From Bog-473 sp963788125 (GTDB taxonomy: Bacteria; Actinomycetota; Acidimicrobiia; Acidimicrobiales; RAAP-2), in assembly GCA_963788125.1 (NCBI GenBank), contig CAWBFN010000002.1, forward strand, positions 620,001-684,000: a DNA stretch of 64,000 bases. The letters are read 5' to 3'. The notes beneath the pieces were generated by a model that searched no databases, was not told the DNA's origin, and saw only the letters and a list, made by a program, of their open reading frames with translations. Below are positions 16,799-27,091 of the stretch, piece by piece. The position numbers were made by a program, and so were the translations under genes. Position 1 is the first letter of the stretch; each line of letters starts with the position of its first letter.

Positions 16799-18458
16799 GT
16801 GTCGCTGCGCCTCCGACTCCTGGTGGCCGTCGGCCTGATCTCCCTCGATCGCGCTGGTGGTGGCCGACTTCGCCACCTACTCTGCGCTGCGCTCGTCCCT
16901 CTATAAGCAGGACGACCAGAGCCTGGCGCAGAGCAGCCTGCGCATGGGACGATTCCTCACGTCGGGGACGTGCCCGACACCCTCATCCTTCCTCGCTCCG
17001 GGAGGAGCGAACGGGGGCGGCCCTGGCGGGGGCGGGGACGGGGGCGGGGGCGGCGGCGATGCCTTCGGGAACATCCCCTTCCTCGAAGTCCGCACCACCA
17101 CCGGCGATGTGGTCGACGGCCGGCAGTGCCCCGCCTATGTGGGCACCGCCACGTACAGCCCACAGCTCCCCAGTCAGATCACCGGGTTCTCCACCCAGCC
17201 CGATGGTTCGCAGGCCGCCTTCTTCACCGCCGGTTCAACCACGAGCGGCGGGCCGGCGTTCCGGGTCGAGGCGACCAAGGCCACTCTGATTGAATCGAAC
17301 GGCGATACGCAGAAGGTGCTCAGCGTGGTGGCCGAGCCCATCGGTGCCACCACCAACACCTTGCACACCCTCTTGCTCATCGAGCTGGCCGTCACCGCCG
17401 GCGCCCTCGTGCTGGCGCTGGCGGGCGGCTGGTGGCTCGTCCGCCTGGGGTTGCGACCCCTGGAGGATGTCGAGCGCACCGCCGACTCCATCGCGGCCGG
17501 CAATCTCGACCAACGGGTGCCCGGGGCCGACGACACCACGGAGGTCGGACGGCTGGCCCGGGCCCTCAACGTCATGCTGGAACGGATCGAGTCGGCGTTC
17601 TCGGCCCGACTGGCCTCAGAGCAACGGCTGAAGGAGTCCGACCGGCACCTCCGCCAGTTCGTCGCCGACGCGTCGCACGAGCTGCGCACGCCCATCGCGG
17701 CCGTGTCGGCCTACGCCGAGCTCTTCGAGCGCGGTGCCGGCCAGCACGCCGAAGATCTGCCCCGCGTGTTCAGAGGCATCCGCTCGGAGACGGCGCGCAT
17801 GGAGCGACTGGTCAACGACCTCCTCGTGCTGGCCCGGTACGACGAGGGGATCCCTGTCCAGATCGTGCCCACCGAGCTGGTGGGGTTGGTGGCCGACGCC
17901 GTGCACACCGCCGGCACGGTGGGACCACAGTGGCCGGTCCACTTCACCGCTACCCGCCCGGTCGAGGTCATGGGCGATCCCACCCGGCTCCGCCAGGTGA
18001 TCGACAACCTCCTGGCCAACGTCAGAGCCCACACGCCCGAGGGGACCACCGCCACCGTGCGCGTCGAGCAGCAGGGAGCGACGGCCGAGATCGTGGTCAA
18101 GGACACCGGGCCCGGAATGCCCAGCGAAGACGCCGCCCGGGTCTTCGAGCGCTTCTACCGGGCGGACGCCTCGCGGGTACGCGGTCAGGGTGGCAGCGGT
18201 CTCGGGCTCTCCATCGTCGCCGCCATCGTCGCCGCGCACGGGGGCACGGTCTCGGCCACGTCCTCACCCGGTGAGGGAATGGCCGTCACCGTGCGGATTC
18301 CCGTCATTGCCGTCGCCGCCGAGCCGGCCGCGACGAACGGGGCCGCTGGCGCTGGCGCTGGCGCTGGCGCTGACGGCACGCCACGGGCCGACGGGGCGGC
18401 CGAGACGGCTGCGACGGCCGGGACGGCTGCGACAGCCGAGACGGCCGAGACGGCATGA
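16799..18458 (+). CDS. Membrane sensor histidine kinase, frameshifted near its start
   Basis: The GTG at 16799 starts VSLRLRLLVAVGLISL, a first transmembrane helix, but one extra base near 16847 throws the frame; removing it gives IALVVADFATYSAL and a continuous 552-residue kinase. Then come an extracytoplasmic region with a Gly-rich stretch, a second helix (LLLIELAVTAGALVLALAGGWWLV), HAMP (RPLEDVERTADSIAAGNLDQRV), HisKA with the phosphorylated His in FVADASHELRTPIAAVSAYAEL, and HATPase with N-box LLANVRAHT, DTGPGMP and GGSGLGLSIV. The N-box has VRA in place of the usual NAxKYT. The tail is an Ala/Thr/Glu/Gly repeat (GCTGGC units around 18349-18373). It should phosphorylate the adjacent regulator. 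Confidence 0.85.
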
Positions 18459-18536
18459 TCGATGCACCGCCTGCGTAGACCGCACTTCACATCGGGTGCA
18501 CAGCGGAAGCTCAATGGCTCCGAATGCGACGACGTC

Positions 18537-19771
18537 ATGATGCCCGGCATGACACTGCTGGCTTCACCCCAACTCGCCGCCGCTCCTCGTCAGGCTCCCC
18601 TCGACGTGGAGATCGTCGTCCCGGTCTACAACGAGGCGCCGCACCTGGCCGAGCGCGTCGCCCAACTACGTCGTTTCCTCGACGAGTCCTTCCCCTTCCG
18701 GGCCCTCGTCACCGTGGTCGACAATGCGAGTACCGACGACACCCTGGCCGTGGCGACCGAGCTGGCGGCCACCACCGCCGGCATCGCGGTGATGCATCTC
18801 TCGCGCAAGGGGCGCGGGCACGCCCTGCGCACCGCGTGGTCGACCAGCGCGGCATCCGGTCGTCGCCTACATGGACGTCGACCTGTCCACCTCGCTCTCC
18901 GCCCTGCTCCCGCTCGTGGCTCCGCTTCTGTCGGGCCAGCGCGACGTGGCCATCGGCACCCGCCTGGCCCGGGGTGCCCACGTTGTGCGCGGCCCCAAGC
19001 GGGAGCTCATCTCGAGGGCCTACAACCTGCTGCTCAGGGTCTTCCTGCACGGCCGGTTCAGCGATGCCCAGTGCGGCTTCAAGGCACTGCGGCGCGAGAC
19101 CGCTCTACAGCTGCTCCCGCTGGTCGAGGACGACGAGTGGTTCTTCGACACCGAGCTCCTCGTCACGGCGGAACGGCTCGGCCTGCGCATCGGCGAGGTG
19201 CCGGTCGACTGGGTCGACGATCCCGACTCCCGGGTACAGATCGTGCGCACCGCCCTGAGCGACCTGCGCGGGGTCTGGCGCCTCTCGCGCGGGCACGCCC
19301 GCCGGCTCGTGCGCCGGGACGCCACCCCCCAGCGCGCCGCCGACCAGGTGGCCGCGGAGCAGCTCCTACGGTTCGCCGGGGTGGGGGCGATCAGCACGGT
19401 CGGGTACCTCTTCCTCTTCGTCGCCTGGCGACCCGCGGTGGGAAGCGTTCGCCGCCAACGCGCTGGCCCTGGCAATCTGCACGCTCTTCAATACCGCCGT
19501 GCACCGCGAACTGGCGCACAACATGCACGGGCGGGCGCACAGGGGGCGCTTTCTCGGCGTGGCGGCCGGCCTCTACGTCATCAGCCTCACCTTGACCACC
19601 CTCGGCCTCCTCGCCGCCGACGCCGTGTCGGCCACCTCGTTGCCCCTGGAGCTCCTGGCCGTGACGCTGGCCAACGCCGCTGCCTCGGTACTTCGCTTCG
19701 CCATCCTGCGGGCGTGGGTCTTCCGGCCCCGCACGCTGAACCCGGCCGACTCCTTGGAGGACCGTTCATGA
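18537..19771 (+). CDS. GT2 glycosyltransferase fused to GtrA-like membrane domain, two frameshifts
   Basis: The N-terminal part (DVEIVVPVYNEAPHLAERV, VVDNASTDDTLAVA) and the stretch after 18860 (YMDVDLSTSLSALLPLV with the DxD-like motif, QCGFKAL, VPVDWVDDPDSRV) make a dolichyl-phosphate-mannose-synthase-like GT2 domain; then LLRFAGVGAISTVGYL and, one frame later, AFAANALALAICTLFNTAVHRE form a four-helix GtrA domain. An extra base near 18858 and another near 19444 break the frame; without them the protein is about 410 residues, normal for this fusion. It likely loads a sugar onto a polyprenyl carrier and flips or presents it for the GT39 enzyme downstream, whose ATG overlaps the stop. I found no clear ribosome site before ATG 18537. 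Confidence 0.8.
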
Positions 19772-21981
19772 CCACCCTCATCCCGCCCTACGGTGACCGC
19801 ACAGCCGTGGGGCTCGTGGAGTCGCCGGCCGACGCGGACTGGTCCGATGCGCCGGCGGACGCCGCCCCTCCGGGGGATCCCGCCCCTCGGGGCCGCGGCC
19901 GGCTGGCCCGCTTCGTCCGGGGCCGGGAGAGCGACGCGGCATGGGTCCGCCCGGCGCTCCTGGCCCTCCTGGTCCTCACCGCGGTGCTCTACCTGTGGGA
20001 CCTCGGGGCCTCGGGGTGGGCCAACTCTTTCTACTCGGCGGCCGTGCAGGCCGGCACCAAGAGCTGGAAGGCCTTTTTCTTCGGGTCGTCGGACTCCTCG
20101 AACTTCATCACCGTCGACAAGCCTCCGGCGTCCCTGTGGATGATGGAGATCTCCGCCCGGATCTTCGGGGTCAACGCCTGGAGCATTCTGGCGCCCCAGG
20201 CCCTCGAAGGGGTGGCCACCGTGGGCCTGGTCTACCTCACCGTCCGGCGGTGGTTCACGGCGCAGGCCGCGCTGCTGGCCGGCCTCGTGCTCGCGCTCAC
20301 GCCGGTGGCAGCCATGATGTTCCGCTTCAACAACCCCGACGCCCTGCTCGCCCTCCTTCTCACCGGCTCCATGTACGCCGTGACGCGTGCCCTGGAGAAG
20401 GCCCAGACGAAATGGCTGGTGCTGGCCGGCACCCTGATCGGGTTCGGCTTCCTCACCAAGATGCTCCAGGCCTTCCTCATCATCCCCGCCCTGGTCATCG
20501 TCTACCTGCTGGCGGCACCCACCGGATGGTGGCGGCGCGTCTGGCAGGTCGTCGTCCTGGGTGTGGCGACCCTGGTGTCCGCCGGCTGGTGGGTCGCCGT
20601 CGTGGCGCTCACCCCCGCCGCCGACCGTCCCTATGTCGGGGGTTCCCAGAACAACAGCATCCTCAACCTGATCTTCGGCTACAACGGCTTCGGCCGCCTC
20701 ACCGGGAACGAGTCCGGCAGCGTCGTCGGGGGTGGCGGGGCCGGGTCGTCGGGCCAGTGGGGCCCTACCGGGCTCACCCGCCTCTTCAACCCCCAGTTCG
20801 GCAACATGATGTCGTGGCTGCTCCCCGGTGCTCTGCTCATGGGCGCCGCACTCCTGGTCTTCACCGTCCGGGCCCGCCGGACCGACCGTGAGCGTGCCGC
20901 GCTCTTACTGTGGGGCGGGGCGCTGGTCGGTTCGGGACTGGTCATCAGCCTGAGCCAGGGCATCATCCACCCCTACTACACGGTGGCGCTGGCGCCACCT
21001 CTGGCCGCGCTCACCGGCATCGGCGCCGTGGGTCTCTGGCAGCGCCGGTCCCGGTGGACAGCCCGGGTGTGCCTCGCCGCGGCACTGATGGCCACCTCCA
21101 TCTGGGGCTTCGTCCTCCTCGACCGCACCCCGCAGTGGTTCCCGGCGCTCCGATTCGTCGTCATGGTGGCCGGCATACTCGGTTCGCTCGCCATCCTGGC
21201 TCTCCCCTGGCTGCGCCACACCCCCCGACTGGCCGTCGGCCTCGTGGCGGGACTGGGGTTGGGTGCCGCCCTGGTGACCCCGCTGTTCTCCACCGTCGCC
21301 ACGGCGGCCACGCCCCACTCCGGCGCCATCCCGGCGGTCACCCCGCAGCCCGCGGGGGGCTCCGGCTTCGGCGGCGGGTTCCCGGGCGGCGGGCGCCGCT
21401 TCGCCGCCGGCGGCTTCCCGGGCTTCCGAGGAGGGCGCACCGGCACCGGCACGTCCCCCGGCGGCGGGGGCTTCGGCGGCGGCTTCACCGGCGGCGGTGG
21501 CGCCTTCCCCGGAGCAGGCACCGGCACGGGCACGGGCGGGTTGCCGGGCGGCGGGTTCTCCCGTACGCGGTTCGGTGGGGCGGGAGGGGGCGGCTTTCTC
21601 AACGCCAGCAGCTCCAGCCCGGCGTTGACCAAGCTCCTCAAGGCCGACGCCAGCCGGTACACCTGGGTGGCTGCGACGGTGAACTCCAACTCGGCCTCTG
21701 GGTATCAGCTGGCCAGTGACGAGCCCATCATGGCGATCGGAGGGTTCAATGGCACCGATCCCGCGCCGACGCTGGCGCAGTTCGAGAAGTACGTGGCCGA
21801 GGGGAAGATCCACTACTTCATCGCCGGCGGAGGCGCCGGTGGCGGCGGGTTCGGCGGGGGTGGCGGCGGTCGGGACGACGACGCATCGCAGATCACCGCC
21901 TGGGTCGAGGACCACTTCACGGCCAAGACCGTCGACGGCACCACCATCTACGAGTTGACGGCCGGGGCCGCTGCAGGCTGA
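19768..21981 (+). CDS. GT39-type membrane glycosyltransferase with Gly-rich C-terminal region
   Basis: The 737-residue protein has an ArnT/PMT-like body with about eleven hydrophobic helices. The first loop carries FFGSSDSSNFITVDKPP, with the DKPP motif and upstream acidic residue of YycA-like enzymes, and MFRFNNPDALLALL and FGFLTKMLQAFLI follow. Residues about 525-620 and 690-705 are extremely Gly/Phe-rich (GFGGGFPGGGRRFAAGGF), followed by a compact extracytoplasmic domain (ASRYTWVAATVNSNSASGYQL). Such enzymes transfer a sugar from a polyprenyl-phosphate donor outside the membrane, to lipid or protein acceptors. ATGA overlap with the GT2-GtrA gene suggests donor synthesis and transfer are coupled. 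Confidence 0.85.
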   Translation: MTTLIPPYGDRTAVGLVESPADADWSDAPADAAPPGDPAPRGRGRLARFVRGRESDAAWVRPALLALLVLTAVLYLWDLGASGWANSFYSAAVQAGTKSWKAFFFGSSDSSNFITVDKPPASLWMMEISARIFGVNAWSILAPQALEGVATVGLVYLTVRRWFTAQAALLAGLVLALTPVAAMMFRFNNPDALLALLLTGSMYAVTRALEKAQTKWLVLAGTLIGFGFLTKMLQAFLIIPALVIVYLLAAPTGWWRRVWQVVVLGVATLVSAGWWVAVVALTPAADRPYVGGSQNNSILNLIFGYNGFGRLTGNESGSVVGGGGAGSSGQWGPTGLTRLFNPQFGNMMSWLLPGALLMGAALLVFTVRARRTDRERAALLLWGGALVGSGLVISLSQGIIHPYYTVALAPPLAALTGIGAVGLWQRRSRWTARVCLAAALMATSIWGFVLLDRTPQWFPALRFVVMVAGILGSLAILALPWLRHTPRLAVGLVAGLGLGAALVTPLFSTVATAATPHSGAIPAVTPQPAGGSGFGGGFPGGGRRFAAGGFPGFRGGRTGTGTSPGGGGFGGGFTGGGGAFPGAGTGTGTGGLPGGGFSRTRFGGAGGGGFLNASSSSPALTKLLKADASRYTWVAATVNSNSASGYQLASDEPIMAIGGFNGTDPAPTLAQFEKYVAEGKIHYFIAGGGAGGGGFGGGGGGRDDDASQITAWVEDHFTAKTVDGTTIYELTAGAAAG

Positions 21982-22028
21982 GCGGGTCGGGTCGGTCCGG
22001 GTCGGGCCGTTCGATGGTCCCGGCTCAG
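21978..22028. terminator. Inverted repeat between convergent genes
   Basis: CTGAGC-GGG at 21978-21986 can pair with CCC-G-GCTCAG at 22019-22028, overlapping the ends of the GT39 gene and the convergent secreted-protein gene. The loop is itself GC-rich. There is no T tract. Confidence 0.35.
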
Positions 22029-22780
22029 CTGGCGTTGAGCAGCGGGAGCAACGGAACCGACTTGCTGGGTGCCACGGGATCGGTCTCCTCCCCCCACTGG
22101 GAGAAGGTCACCGAACCCGAGATCGACGAGCTCTTGGCGCCCGGTTCGGTGATCTCCTCGACCGGGCGTGGTGTGCCGCTCGACTCGACGTAGAGCACGA
22201 TGGGGACCTTCGTCCCCGACGAGGTGGGGGCGTTCCCCAAAATGGCCTGGGTTTCGTGCCCCGCGATCACCTTGGTCTTGCCGAAAGTGTACGGACCCGA
22301 CATCCGGATCTCGGAGGCCACGTGCGAGGTGAGCAAGCCGCTCACCAGCGCGTTGAGGGACGCGTCGCTGGTCGGGAACCAGAGCCATCTGTCGGTGTAC
22401 TCGGTCGCCTGTGCCGTCGTGAGGCCCATGATCTTCTTCAAGGCCGCATCGTTCCCCTCGACGTAGCCCTTCGATCCGATCAGGAGGATCGCCAGTGTCT
22501 GGGTCGTCGTGCCGTTCCGCACGTTGACCATCAGAGAACCGGAGGACTTGCCCGTGTCACCGACCTCCTCGACGTGCTCTCCCTGCTCGATCGTCTCCGA
22601 CACGAAGTGGACGTTCTGCGCGCCGGCCGCCTGGAGCGCCGCCTGGTACTCGGACTGGGCGCTGGTCGTCGCCTCGACCGGGGCGGCGACGGCCGCTGCC
22701 CCGACCAGACAGGTCACCACGCCCGCGCCGATCGCGCCGATGAAGTGGAAATCGCGTCGCACGTGCTCTCTCTCCGGCAC
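22025..22780 (-). CDS. Secreted protein of unknown function, paralogue A
   Basis: A 251-residue protein with an N-terminal hydrophobic segment after basic residues (FIGAIGAGVVTCLVGAAAVAAPVEA) ending in a plausible signal-peptidase site. The mature part is beta-rich with no cysteine near the cleavage point. It shares length and motifs with the neighbour at 22856-23593: xSGPYTxG, GHExxAI, a xxLYVxxS strand, and a closing VxFSxWGE. The pattern resembles the LppX/LprG-like fold that binds lipids at the cell surface, but that is only resemblance. It reads leftward behind its paralogue and was probably produced by tandem duplication. Confidence 0.65.
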   Translation of the reverse strand: MPEREHVRRDFHFIGAIGAGVVTCLVGAAAVAAPVEATTSAQSEYQAALQAAGAQNVHFVSETIEQGEHVEEVGDTGKSSGSLMVNVRNGTTTQTLAILLIGSKGYVEGNDAALKKIMGLTTAQATEYTDRWLWFPTSDASLNALVSGLLTSHVASEIRMSGPYTFGKTKVIAGHETQAILGNAPTSSGTKVPIVLYVESSGTPRPVEEITEPGAKSSSISGSVTFSQWGEETDPVAPSKSVPLLPLLNAS

Positions 22781-22855
22781 CCGCGGCAGCGGCTGCTCAA
22801 CGGCCCTACTTTCCCACGGTGATGGGCGTGGCGTGCGGCGCCCACCACCGGGTTC

Positions 22856-23593
22856 TCAGGCCGCGTTGACCGGCCCGATCTCCATTCCTCCAGCTGGAGC
22901 CATCGGCCTCACCAGCTCCCCCCACTCGGAGAAGACGATGTGCTCGACGCCGTTCGGCGTCCCCCGTGGACCAAGGGAGTCCTCCTCGACCAGCAGGTGT
23001 GGGTCCGATGCGCGCACGTACAAGACGGCGGCCGCGCTCTTCTTGCCGCCGAGGCTCTCGGTGCCGCGTATCGCATCCACCTCGTGGCCGAACAGCTGGC
23101 GCGGCCGGCCGAGCGTGTAGGGGCCGCTCAGCGCGACCTCCTGGGCCACGTCACGCGAGCGGACCCCGGCGACCACCTGGGCGTATGTCGCATTGTCGGT
23201 GGAGAACAGGACCCAGTGACCGGCGGCGGCGGCGGCCTGGGTGGGCGAGAGGCCCACCAGGTCCTCCATGGCCAGTTCGTTCCCGCTCAGGTAGGTGAAG
23301 TCGCCGATCACGATCAGCGAGGCGCTGATCAGCGTGGCGCCCTGGCCCACGAGTATGGCCTGGGTGCCGGAGGCGGGACCGGCGTCGCCGCTGTAGAGGA
23401 AGGGACCGCCAGAATCGGTGCTCGCGGAGTAGTAGTGCACCCGCCACGCCTTGGTGGTGGCCAGGGCTTCCCGGTAGAGAACGGTGGCGTCCGGGGCCGC
23501 GCCCGCCGGAGGGGCCGGCGCAGCGAGCAGGACCGACAGGCCCATCGCGAGGACGAGACCCCAGCCCGACAGGACTCGGGGGATGCGCACCAC
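22856..23593 (-). CDS. Secreted protein of unknown function, paralogue B
   Basis: The 245-residue product has a clear signal peptide (GWGLVLAMGLSVLLAAPAPPAGAAP) and a mature domain paralogous to the gene at 22025-22780, sharing ALSGPYTLG, FGHEVDAI, AVLYVRAS and VFSEWGEL. Residues 95-125 (GDFTYLSGNELAMEDLVGLSPTQAAAAAGHWVLF) align with GSKGYVEGNDAALKKIMGLTTAQA in the paralogue, a layout similar to the domain of LppX/LprAFG-type carriers. It lacks a lipobox. It reads away from recA, leaving 291 bp that contain the recA control region. Confidence 0.65.
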   Translation of the reverse strand: MVRIPRVLSGWGLVLAMGLSVLLAAPAPPAGAAPDATVLYREALATTKAWRVHYYSASTDSGGPFLYSGDAGPASGTQAILVGQGATLISASLIVIGDFTYLSGNELAMEDLVGLSPTQAAAAAGHWVLFSTDNATYAQVVAGVRSRDVAQEVALSGPYTLGRPRQLFGHEVDAIRGTESLGGKKSAAAVLYVRASDPHLLVEEDSLGPRGTPNGVEHIVFSEWGELVRPMAPAGGMEIGPVNAA

Positions 23594-23762
23594 CGCCCGA
23601 TTCTTCCAGAGACCGGGCTGTTCCAGGGACCGGGCATGGCGCGGGCATGTCGGGGATCCGCCACCGCCGCCGGCCCGTGAGCTTTGATGGTGAGGGTCAC
23701 CTCTTTTCGGCGCGCACCCCTGCCACGGGCGACCGTTTCTCGGTAACGGGGTCCTCGCATGG

Positions 23763-23776
23763 CGAACACACGTTCG
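23763..23776. promoter_or_regulatory. LexA (SOS) box upstream of recA
   Basis: CGAACACACGTTCG is a near-perfect actinobacterial/Bacillus-type LexA site (GAAC-N4-GTTC inside CG flanks). It ends 108 bp before the recA ATG. TAGTAT at 23778-23783 directly after it is a candidate -10, so LexA binding would cover the promoter. Confidence 0.85.
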
Positions 23777-23884
23777 TTAGTATGGGCAGCGCAGGCAAAG
23801 CCGGTCGGGGCGATGTCACACCCCGTCCATAGGGTCAGAACGTCACCAGTACAGATCGCCACACGGGACAAGAGGAGAGAAGAG

Positions 23885-24937
<1,053 letters not shown>

Positions 24938-24960
24938 CCGAACCGAACCTCTCACAGCAT

Positions 24961-25018
24961 CGAAGCTGCTCCGGGCCGACCCCGCTCCTCCCTCGGGCGA
25001 TCCGCCCGGAGCGCTTCG
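24961..25018 (+). terminator. Long imperfect hairpin downstream of recA
   Basis: CGAAGC (24961-24966) pairs with GCTTCG (25013-25018) and GCTCCGGGC (24968-24976) with GCCCGGAGC (25004-25012), enclosing a smaller CGGGC/GCCCG stem. It fills most of the 96-bp gap between recA and the methyltransferase gene. It lacks a T tract, as usual for GC-rich genomes. Confidence 0.5.
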
Positions 25019-25033
25019 CGTCAGAATGGGGTC

Positions 25034-25966
25034 ATGCCGACCTCAGCGTGGAAGCAGCGGATCTTCCGCGTGCTCGATCGTGTGGCCCCCACCGTCCCGT
25101 TCCGTTATCTCCCTCCCAGGCAGTCGGTGCGGATGGCCTTCAACGTGGTCCTCGATCGCGAGCCGGATGCGGCGGGCGGTGCCGAGTACACCTCCAAGTT
25201 GGCTCGAGGTGAGCTCTCGCGCCACGGAGTGGCCCAGGCGTTGGCTCACTCGGAGGAGTTCCGGCGACAGGTTCCGATTGACGACGTCCTTCTCTCCATG
25301 CACGTGAGCCGGTGTGCCTTCGTCGCCGGCCTGCCCCGGGCGGCGCGCATCTTGGATCTTGGCGGGACCCATCAAGGGATGGCCGACGGTGCCCTCGTCC
25401 ACCTGGGCTATCCCTATCGCTTCGAGCGTCTGGTCGTCGTCGACCTGCCGGTGCACGAGCGCCACGAGATCTACCAGAGAGGGTCCCGAGGAGCGACCGT
25501 CCAGTCCGAGCTCGGCCCGGTGGAGTTCGCCTTCCACTCCATGGTGGATCTGAGCCCCTACGCCGACGGTTCATTCGACTTGGTCTACAGCGGGCAGTCG
25601 ATAGAGCACGTGACCGAGGCCGACGGGGACACGGTGTTGCGCGAGGTGTTCCGTGTCCTCACCCCCGGCGGATGGTTCTGCCTCGACACGCCCAACGGGC
25701 CGGTGTGGCGGCTTCGTTCGCCGGAGCTGATGAACGACGATCACAAGGTGGAGTACGGCGCCGAGGAGCTCCGGCGCAAGGTGAAGTCGTGCGGGTTCGA
25801 GGTGGCCGAGGCCAAGGGGCTCAACCTCATGCAGGGGGGCGTGGCCGCCGGCCTCTTCGACGAACGGGAAGCCAGCGCCCACCCCGGCGTCTATGCGGCG
25901 GGAGAGGACTGCCTCCTCCTGGCCCTGGTGGCTCGCAAGCCGCTCAGGGCGTCGTCGTCACCGTGA
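25034..25966 (+). CDS. Class I SAM-dependent methyltransferase with N-terminal DUF4214-like segment
   Basis: Residues about 30-80 (VRMAFNVVLDREPDAAGGAEYTSKL...HSEEFRR) resemble the DUF4214 repeat found in surface-polysaccharide enzymes. Residues about 100-270 form a Methyltransf_11-type domain with motif I ILDLGGTHQG, SGQSIEHVTE and GGWFCLDTPNG. Likely acts in glycan or lipid modification, fitting the nearby acyltransferase, GT39 and surface-protein genes; the acceptor is unknown. The end overlaps the convergent DUF3048 gene by 23 bp. Confidence 0.78.
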   Translation: MPTSAWKQRIFRVLDRVAPTVPFRYLPPRQSVRMAFNVVLDREPDAAGGAEYTSKLARGELSRHGVAQALAHSEEFRRQVPIDDVLLSMHVSRCAFVAGLPRAARILDLGGTHQGMADGALVHLGYPYRFERLVVVDLPVHERHEIYQRGSRGATVQSELGPVEFAFHSMVDLSPYADGSFDLVYSGQSIEHVTEADGDTVLREVFRVLTPGGWFCLDTPNGPVWRLRSPELMNDDHKVEYGAEELRRKVKSCGFEVAEAKGLNLMQGGVAAGLFDEREASAHPGVYAAGEDCLLLALVARKPLRASSSP

Positions 25967-27041
25967 TGGTGTTGGGCACCAGTTCCACCCAGGTTTGGCC
26001 GGGCTTGAGGGGTATCGGCGTCCCCGCCGTCGAGACGAACTGCGTGGGCGAGCCCAGCGTGGAGCGGTGCCAGGTGCCCGCGATCTCGACCCCGTCGCGG
26101 AAGACCTCGGCGGTGCCGCTGGCGTTGGGGTAGAGGTCCGCCTGCACCTCGAGGCCGCCCTCGCTGTTCTCGGCCCACGGGCCGTAGGTGATCTGCACGT
26201 ACTGCACGATCACGTTGGCCGCCGTGTTCTGCACGCCATTCGCCAGTACATCGGGCTGGGTTCCGTTGTAGAAACGGGTGAAGGCGCCGATGGAGGGCTG
26301 GTACTTCCAGGTCACGTCGGAGTTCGACGAGAAATCGATGTGCACGGTGGAGACCGGCGTCCCGGTGGGAGTCTTGGTCGAGTAGGTGAAGAGGGGCTGG
26401 GGCGGTGTGGTCATCGTCGGCCGTGTGCTCCACAGCTGTGCGGTCGACGAGTAGGTGTCGTAGGGGGCGACCCGACCCGCCGGGTGGGTCTCGAGCGAAC
26501 CGTAGTCACCCAGGTCGATATTGACCAGGGGTGAGGCGTCGATATTGGCCAGGACCGGATTGATGCCTCCGACGTGGACCAACAGGGGCGTCCCCAACTG
26601 CCCCAGTATGCCGATGTCGATGTTGCGGGCGGAGCGGACCGGGCCGACCAGGGCGGCGTTCTGGCACTGGAACACGGCGGCGTAGCGGGTGATCCCGCCT
26701 TCGACCGGCTCCTCGAAGACGATGTCGGCCTTGTCCATGCCGCTCTGTGGCCGGGCGGCGACGTAGTTGTCGATCTTCACGGCCAGGGCCGGCCGGCTCG
26801 GGACCGGGCCGCCCCCGGGGACGGGCAGTCCGGTGAGGGGGCACGTCGGGCTGCTGGCCGCGGCGGCGGTGGTCGTCGTCGAGGTGGTCGCCGCCGCACT
26901 GGCATGGTGAGGAACCGTTCCGGACGAGCAGGCGCTCAGGACGATCCCGGCCACACCGACCGCCGCCAGGGCGCTCCAGCCGGGGTGCCGCCACGGGCGG
27001 GAGGGGTACGAAGGGCGCGATTCGGTCATGAACCCGGTCAT
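25944..27041 (-). CDS. DUF3048 (YerB-like) lipoprotein
   Basis: The N-terminus has a basic stretch, a hydrophobic segment and a lipobox (VLSACSSG), so it should be exported and lipid-anchored. A Thr/Ala linker leads to DUF3048: RPALAVKIDNYVAARPQSGMDKADIVFEEPVEGGITRYAAVFQC and VGPVRSARNIDIGIL, then the C-terminal part with VQYVQITYG and WVELVP. The function of the family is not established. ATG 27041 and ATG 27029 are both possible (365 or 361 residues). It reads in the same direction as the DMFase-like gene 50 bp upstream. Confidence 0.85.
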   Translation of the reverse strand: MTGFMTESRPSYPSRPWRHPGWSALAAVGVAGIVLSACSSGTVPHHASAAATTSTTTTAAAASSPTCPLTGLPVPGGGPVPSRPALAVKIDNYVAARPQSGMDKADIVFEEPVEGGITRYAAVFQCQNAALVGPVRSARNIDIGILGQLGTPLLVHVGGINPVLANIDASPLVNIDLGDYGSLETHPAGRVAPYDTYSSTAQLWSTRPTMTTPPQPLFTYSTKTPTGTPVSTVHIDFSSNSDVTWKYQPSIGAFTRFYNGTQPDVLANGVQNTAANVIVQYVQITYGPWAENSEGGLEVQADLYPNASGTAEVFRDGVEIAGTWHRSTLGSPTQFVSTAGTPIPLKPGQTWVELVPNTITVTTTP

Positions 27042-27091
27042 CGTAGGGGATGGAGGCCCGGGACTGGGGAATGGGGACTGGGGACTGCCGG

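Noticed and set aside
18871..21981. A single large protein joining the GT2 domain to the GT39 enzyme
   Set aside because: The GtrA half of the GT2 protein lies in another frame and the GT39 protein has its own ATG in a standard ATGA overlap; the continuous frame is accidental.
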